Part shown: in pieces, positions 23,809 through 27,151 of the stretch
How positions within the stretch are numbered: the stretch's first letter is position 1
Layout: each line of letters opens with the position of its first letter
Origin: a virus
Virus record (IMG/VR): IMGVR_UViG_3300009503_000105
Coordinates: 1 to 27,151 of that record
Reading direction: 5' to 3' (one strand)
DNA: 27,151 bases
Program-made: the position numbers and the translations under genes
Notes under the pieces: generated by a model
What the model was told of the DNA's origin: nothing
What the model saw: the letters and a program-made list of their open reading frames with translations, nothing else
Database searches by the model: none

Positions 23809-24310
23809 TAAAAAGTATTATGCTCCTGGTATTCCACTGGAGAATTTTAACAATAAGCGCATAAGTGTGATGCCGGAGCATCTTACTGGGGCTAAAATGT
23901 TGTTAAGTATACAGAAACACGATGCTCTCAGGGCCGGTACTCATTATGACCTCAGGTTAGGAGATAGCGAAACCGGTTTCGCTTACTCTTGGGCTATACC
24001 CGCTGCTAAACTCCCCAATCCAGGAGAACGGCCAGTCCTGGCTATACCGACATTTATACATGATATTCACTATATGCCTTTTGAGGGATATATTAAAGAG
24101 AAGTATGGCAGGGGTAAGGTTTCCCTGGCATATTATGGCAAGGCCAATATAATAGAAGCCAAACCACACAAAATTAGATTTGATATAATAGCCCAGAACA
24201 AAAAGACAGGTAAAGTAGAAACCAGAAGATTTTTAATGGTTTCTCATGATAAAGAAGGTAAAGGACCCTTCTTTTTATTTGCAGTTAAACCGAAGGAGAA
24301 TAAGCAATGA
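23801..24310 (+). CDS. LigD-type 3'-phosphoesterase (PE) domain protein
   Basis: The 169-residue protein (TTG start) matches the stand-alone PE domain of bacterial LigD: SIQKHDALRAGTHYDLRL (36-53) corresponds to 'QKH-A-HYDLRL', SWAIP (63-67) to 'SWAVP', and HDIHYMPFEG (87-96) with KYGRGKV (101-107) to 'EDHP-DY-FEG...YGAGTV'. H40, H48, D50, R52 and H87 are likely catalytic and manganese-binding residues. PE trims 3'-phosphate or ribonucleotide ends so that a polymerase or ligase can act. No ligase is fused. It overlaps the polymerase gene by eight bases and is followed by a second unknown, beta-prime C-half and a primase/polymerase. The palindrome at 23967 encodes SETGFA in the loop between two strands, about two residues longer than the LigD equivalent. 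Confidence 0.88.
   Translation: MDNKKYYAPGIPLENFNNKRISVMPEHLTGAKMLLSIQKHDALRAGTHYDLRLGDSETGFAYSWAIPAAKLPNPGERPVLAIPTFIHDIHYMPFEGYIKEKYGRGKVSLAYYGKANIIEAKPHKIRFDIIAQNKKTGKVETRRFLMVSHDKEGKGPFFLFAVKPKENKQ
23967..23982. repeat. Dispersed 16-bp palindrome GCGAAACCGGTTTCGC, copy 4
   Basis: This exact copy lies inside the phosphoesterase gene, where it is read Ser-Glu-Thr-Gly-Phe-Ala, a different frame from the Ala-Lys-Pro-Val-Ser of copies 2 and 3. It lies 4833 bp from copy 3. It lands in a surface-loop position of the domain, where a small insertion is tolerable. Confidence 0.9.
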
Positions 24311-24738
24311 TAGAGATAATGTTCAAGATTGGTCAGATGGCCAATGACCCGCAGTCATTAGCACTTATGCAGACTATGACAGGTTTAGGAGCTCCTGTGA
24401 TGAGCCCGGCGGCAATGGCTTCGTATAGCCCGTTATTAATGCAGGCTCAAACCCAGAACATGGTAAATCCTGCTCTGGTAGCAGCAGTTAATCCGGAGAT
24501 GGTGGGGACTCCTGGGATAGTACCACCGGTGAATTTTGCTGAGGAATTAGCCTCGATATTTGATCAGCAACCATCTGCTGAAGAGACACCGGAAGGGGAG
24601 ACGCCATCAATAGTTAACAAATCAGCTCCTACGCTCTGGCAAGGACCTGGTCCAGTTGATTACCAGAATATAATGCTTGGACAAGTGAATAATCCAGCTC
24701 AGTATGTTGACTATGGTCTAGGCGGGACAGCTTTCTAA
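24307..24738 (+). CDS. Unknown Met/Ala/Pro/Gln-rich protein between polymerase pieces
   Basis: The 143-residue product is low in charge and rich in Met, Ala, Pro, Asn and Gln (MSPAAMASYSPLLMQAQTQN; PALVAAVNPEMVGTPGIVPP), so it is probably extended or partly disordered. One short acidic segment (EELASIFDQQPSAEETPEGE) follows. The C-terminus is Gly/Tyr/Asn-rich. No domain is recognised. It overlaps the phosphoesterase gene by four bases (ATGA) and ends nine bases before the beta-prime C-half gene, so all are co-translated. A flexible polymerase partner or scaffold is one guess, not supported by motif. Confidence 0.6.
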   Translation: MIEIMFKIGQMANDPQSLALMQTMTGLGAPVMSPAAMASYSPLLMQAQTQNMVNPALVAAVNPEMVGTPGIVPPVNFAEELASIFDQQPSAEETPEGETPSIVNKSAPTLWQGPGPVDYQNIMLGQVNNPAQYVDYGLGGTAF

Positions 24739-24747
24739 GGGGGTCCT

Positions 24748-26445
24748 ATGACACTAGGACAATTACTGCTCAAAAGGGCGTTGCCCAATTATAATGGCGA
24801 AGAATTAACAAAGAAAGTATTACAAAATAAACTATTCGAGATAGCTCAGAAAGACCCTGATCAATATGTCAAGTCGATTCACGAGATTAAAAAAATAGGA
24901 GATCTTGTTTCGACACTTCATCATAATATGACTGTTGGACCAGAAGATGTAGCTCCATTAAGCATAGAACCAAAAGGAGCTACCACTTTAGATAAGATTA
25001 AATATGTTAAAGAGAAGGCAATGGAGCACCCTGGTACTATGGCAGATATGGTTAGGAGTGGAGCCAGGGGTAAAGATTATCAGTTAGCCTCCTCAGTATT
25101 AACACCAGTGGCGGCATATGATGTGTATGGCAACGAGCTTCCGATAACTATTAAACGAGGCGTATCCAGTGGTCTTTCTCCATCTGAGTACTGGGCTAAA
25201 GCCATAGAAAAGCGTTATCAAGTTGCTGAAAGTAGAACTGCGGTAGTAGAGCCTGGTGATGTATCTAAGATGCTGATTAATACTATGCATGGCCAGGTAA
25301 TAACAATGGATGATTGCGGTACTTTAACGGGAATTCCTATGGATCCTAATAGCCCGGACATTATAGATAGATATCTGGCTCTACCATTTGCGGGGTTTGA
25401 TAGGAATACCCTAATTACCAGGGAAGTGGCCAATAGAATGGCAAAGCATGGCGGGCAGCCGATCGTCCGTTCACCGCTTACTTGCAGGGCCAAAACGGGC
25501 GTATGTCAGAAATGTATGGGATTATCTCCAGCAGGTAAGCCATATGATATAGGGTTCAACATAGGAGTAAGGGCTGCACAGACGTTGAGCGAACCTCTTA
25601 CTAACCTTGTATTACAATCGAAGCACGGCACAAGGTCAGCAGCAGCTGGTGGGGCTGGTGGACTAAAAGGAATAAAACAGCTATTAGAGATACCCAAATC
25701 GTTCCTCCATAAGGCTGAGCTGGCCAGGGATCACGAAAGAGTTAAAGAGATTGAGAAATTAGAGTATGGAGGTCACAGAATATATACAGACAAGAACGAA
25801 TATTTCGTACCCCCTGGACTTAAACTATTAGTCAAAGAGGGCCAAGCCCTTAAACCCGGTGATCAAATTAATGAAGGTATTCCATATCCACCTGATGTTC
25901 TTAAATATAAAGGATTGATAGAGGGAAGGAAATTCCTTGCAGATAAGCTACATGAAGTATATGCTAATTCAGGTATAGGGCTAGATAAGAGATATACTGA
26001 GTTGTTAGCCCGTTCCCAACTTAATTTCATTAAAGTTAACGATAAAACACTATATCCCCATATAGTCCCAGGAGATATTGTTACATATAGTGGCTTTGAA
26101 GAGGCACTATACAAGAAAAGTAGACCTGTACCAGTATCTAAGTCGTTGAATAAGCATCTGGCAGTAGGGATATTAGATTTACCCGCTGGGCATAAGATAG
26201 ATGAGAATACCATCAAAAAATTACAAAAACATAATATCAGAAACATAGATGTAGTAGACTCTGTTGATATAGAACCAGTAATGAAACCAATAGAAACTAC
26301 GCCGTTGCTTAATCCTGATTTTCTTGCTAAACTGGCTTACAGATATCTCAAGCGCACATTAGTAGATGATATTACATATACAGGTAAGAGCAACATCAAG
26401 GATAATCATGTCGTACAATATGCATTAGGGAAGTTAGATGTTTAG
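24748..26445 (+). CDS. Phage RNA polymerase: C-terminal part of beta-prime
   Basis: The 565-residue protein resumes beta-prime where the fused 1438-residue chain stops. TLGQLLLKRALP (2-13) aligns with bacterial 'TTVGRAILWMIVP'. SGARGKDYQLASSVL (104-118) is the bridge-helix-side 'SGARG' motif. C190 with C246, C253 and C256 are the four cysteines of the second zinc site, all present. AAQTLSEPLTNLVLQSKHG (276-294) is the trigger-loop region; His293 matches the catalytic trigger His, while the preceding Met-Arg and Phe of E. coli are Leu-Gln and Lys here. LKGIKQLLEIPK is like 'LPRVEELFEAR'. The C-terminus is shorter than cellular beta-prime. It must assemble with the upstream fused subunit. AGGGGG precedes the ATG. 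The stop overlaps the next gene by eight bases. Confidence 0.93.
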   Translation: MTLGQLLLKRALPNYNGEELTKKVLQNKLFEIAQKDPDQYVKSIHEIKKIGDLVSTLHHNMTVGPEDVAPLSIEPKGATTLDKIKYVKEKAMEHPGTMADMVRSGARGKDYQLASSVLTPVAAYDVYGNELPITIKRGVSSGLSPSEYWAKAIEKRYQVAESRTAVVEPGDVSKMLINTMHGQVITMDDCGTLTGIPMDPNSPDIIDRYLALPFAGFDRNTLITREVANRMAKHGGQPIVRSPLTCRAKTGVCQKCMGLSPAGKPYDIGFNIGVRAAQTLSEPLTNLVLQSKHGTRSAAAGGAGGLKGIKQLLEIPKSFLHKAELARDHERVKEIEKLEYGGHRIYTDKNEYFVPPGLKLLVKEGQALKPGDQINEGIPYPPDVLKYKGLIEGRKFLADKLHEVYANSGIGLDKRYTELLARSQLNFIKVNDKTLYPHIVPGDIVTYSGFEEALYKKSRPVPVSKSLNKHLAVGILDLPAGHKIDENTIKKLQKHNIRNIDVVDSVDIEPVMKPIETTPLLNPDFLAKLAYRYLKRTLVDDITYTGKSNIKDNHVVQYALGKLDV

Positions 26446-27151
26446 TAAGAAACCAAATGAAGTGAATAAAAAGCTAAAAGAACCAGTTATAAGTAACGGG
26501 GTTATAACCCTTACACGGGAAGATATTATCAAGCACTATATGAAACCTGAAGTAGTAGATAGTATTACCAAGTTTATTGGTGATGCTAATGTAATGGTGA
26601 ATCGGTTTTTCAATGGCCAAATGGTTGTTCAGAAAAATGTAGATAATAAGCCAATCAAAATTAAAGAGATGGGTCACGATTTGGACAATCCACATAACTA
26701 TTATTATTATGTCCCCAGGCATATAGTTGAGTTCCATTATATATATCCAGAGAAATCCCACCATGTTACTATAGATATAGACCCCAACAAAGTCCCCTTT
26801 AGTGTAGCCAAGAAGGTTACCAAACATTTATATGATTATCTATCTGACAAAGTAGATGGCAAAATGGAAGTCAGGTATAGCGGGGGGAGAGGGTTTTATA
26901 TTACGATATACCACGATAAACCAGTTGATGTTAATGAATACAGAAAGAGGTTGACGAAAATATTTGAGCCGATAGTAGAGAAGGTTGATTTTTTAACTTT
27001 GAAGCCACCTCAGGAGGGGCAGATAAGGATTGACTTATCTACTATGCACGAGGGTGGGAGTATAAGAGCTCCATATTCGTTACATGCCGAAACGGGGCTA
27101 GTATCAGTGCCTGTAGATATGAAAAAAATAGATATATTTAACCCATTAAGG
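26438..27151 (+). CDS. Archaeo-eukaryotic-type primase/polymerase (PriS/LigD-Pol like), 3' partial
   Basis: The frame opens at ATG 26438, inside the last codons of the previous gene, and runs without a stop through the window end, giving at least 238 residues. Motif I is VTIDIDP (110-116, D113/D115). Motif II is RYSGGRGFYITI (146-157), where primases and LigD polymerase have GxHx; here the His position is Tyr154. Motif III is QIRIDLS (195-201, D199), followed by IRAPYSLHAETGL (209-221), close to PriS 'IRLPGSLHGKTGL' and LigD 'APYSLRA'. It should synthesise short RNA or DNA from nucleotides in a template-directed way. Next to a phosphoesterase gene it recalls a split LigD, but a replicative primase is equally possible. 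GGGAAG just before the ATG serves as ribosome binding site. Confidence 0.85.
   Translation, partial: MFSKKPNEVNKKLKEPVISNGVITLTREDIIKHYMKPEVVDSITKFIGDANVMVNRFFNGQMVVQKNVDNKPIKIKEMGHDLDNPHNYYYYVPRHIVEFHYIYPEKSHHVTIDIDPNKVPFSVAKKVTKHLYDYLSDKVDGKMEVRYSGGRGFYITIYHDKPVDVNEYRKRLTKIFEPIVEKVDFLTLKPPQEGQIRIDLSTMHEGGSIRAPYSLHAETGLVSVPVDMKKIDIFNPLR

Noticed and set aside
26474-26827. Minus-strand reading frame of 117 residues near the window end
   Set aside because: The opposite strand holds an open frame to the window end with three primase motifs, which explains the region better.
1-27151. CRISPR arrays, insertion sequences, integrase or attachment sites
   Set aside because: No spaced direct repeats, transposase-like proteins, integrase motifs or terminal repeats were found; the only dispersed repeats are the 16-bp palindrome and the 18-bp AT element.

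Overview
This 27 kb window is a compact, AT-rich stretch of a tailed double-stranded DNA phage (or a provirus contig) that infects a bacterium. A portal protein and a large terminase subunit identify it as viral. Bacterial-type RNA polymerase parts, a sigma-like factor and strong AGGAGG ribosome binding sites point to a bacterial host. Isoleucine ATA and arginine AGA/AGG codons are frequent, but I cannot name the host. Genes are tightly packed, with many 1-41 nt overlaps, and all three stop codons are used normally.

Layout. (1) 1-6598, plus strand: a virion-structure block with a large tail-fibre or baseplate-like protein cut by the window edge, a short HAD phosphatase, and six proteins I cannot name. 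(2) 6599-6731: a GC-richer, hairpin-rich gap between convergent genes. (3) 9289 down to 6732, minus strand: a small membrane protein, two unknowns, an amidoligase-like enzyme and a class II glutamine amidotransferase. (4) 9422-10258, plus strand: a small protein and a sigma-70-like factor behind a consensus-like host promoter. (5) 19419 down to 10218, minus strand: portal and large terminase separated by about 5 kb of genes including RNase H, a Cas4/RecB-like Fe-S nuclease, a zinc-ribbon protein, a retron-like reverse transcriptase and an ATP-grasp ligase. (6) 19492 to the window end, plus strand: a multisubunit RNA polymerase in which beta is fused to the front half of beta-prime; then a LigD-like 3'-phosphoesterase, an unknown Met/Ala/Pro/Gln-rich protein, the back half of beta-prime, and an archaeo-eukaryotic-type primase/polymerase cut by the window edge.

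How it may work together (inference): host RNA polymerase reads the sigma gene early, and the phage sigma plus the phage polymerase then read other classes. Phosphoesterase and primase/polymerase suggest a phage-encoded end-repair or primer-synthesis module co-expressed with the polymerase. Amidoligase, amidotransferase and ATP-grasp suggest peptide or amide chemistry on a virion or host target.

The two strongest novelty leads are: (a) a perfect 16-bp palindrome, GCGAAACCGGTTTCGC, present four times at 4.8-7.2 kb spacing, one copy intergenic and three inside genes in two different reading frames, so it is conserved as DNA and not as protein; and (b) a reverse transcriptase translationally coupled to an ATP-grasp ligase, with RNase H and a nuclease on the same strand, all lodged between portal and terminase with no room for a conventional adjacent retron RNA.
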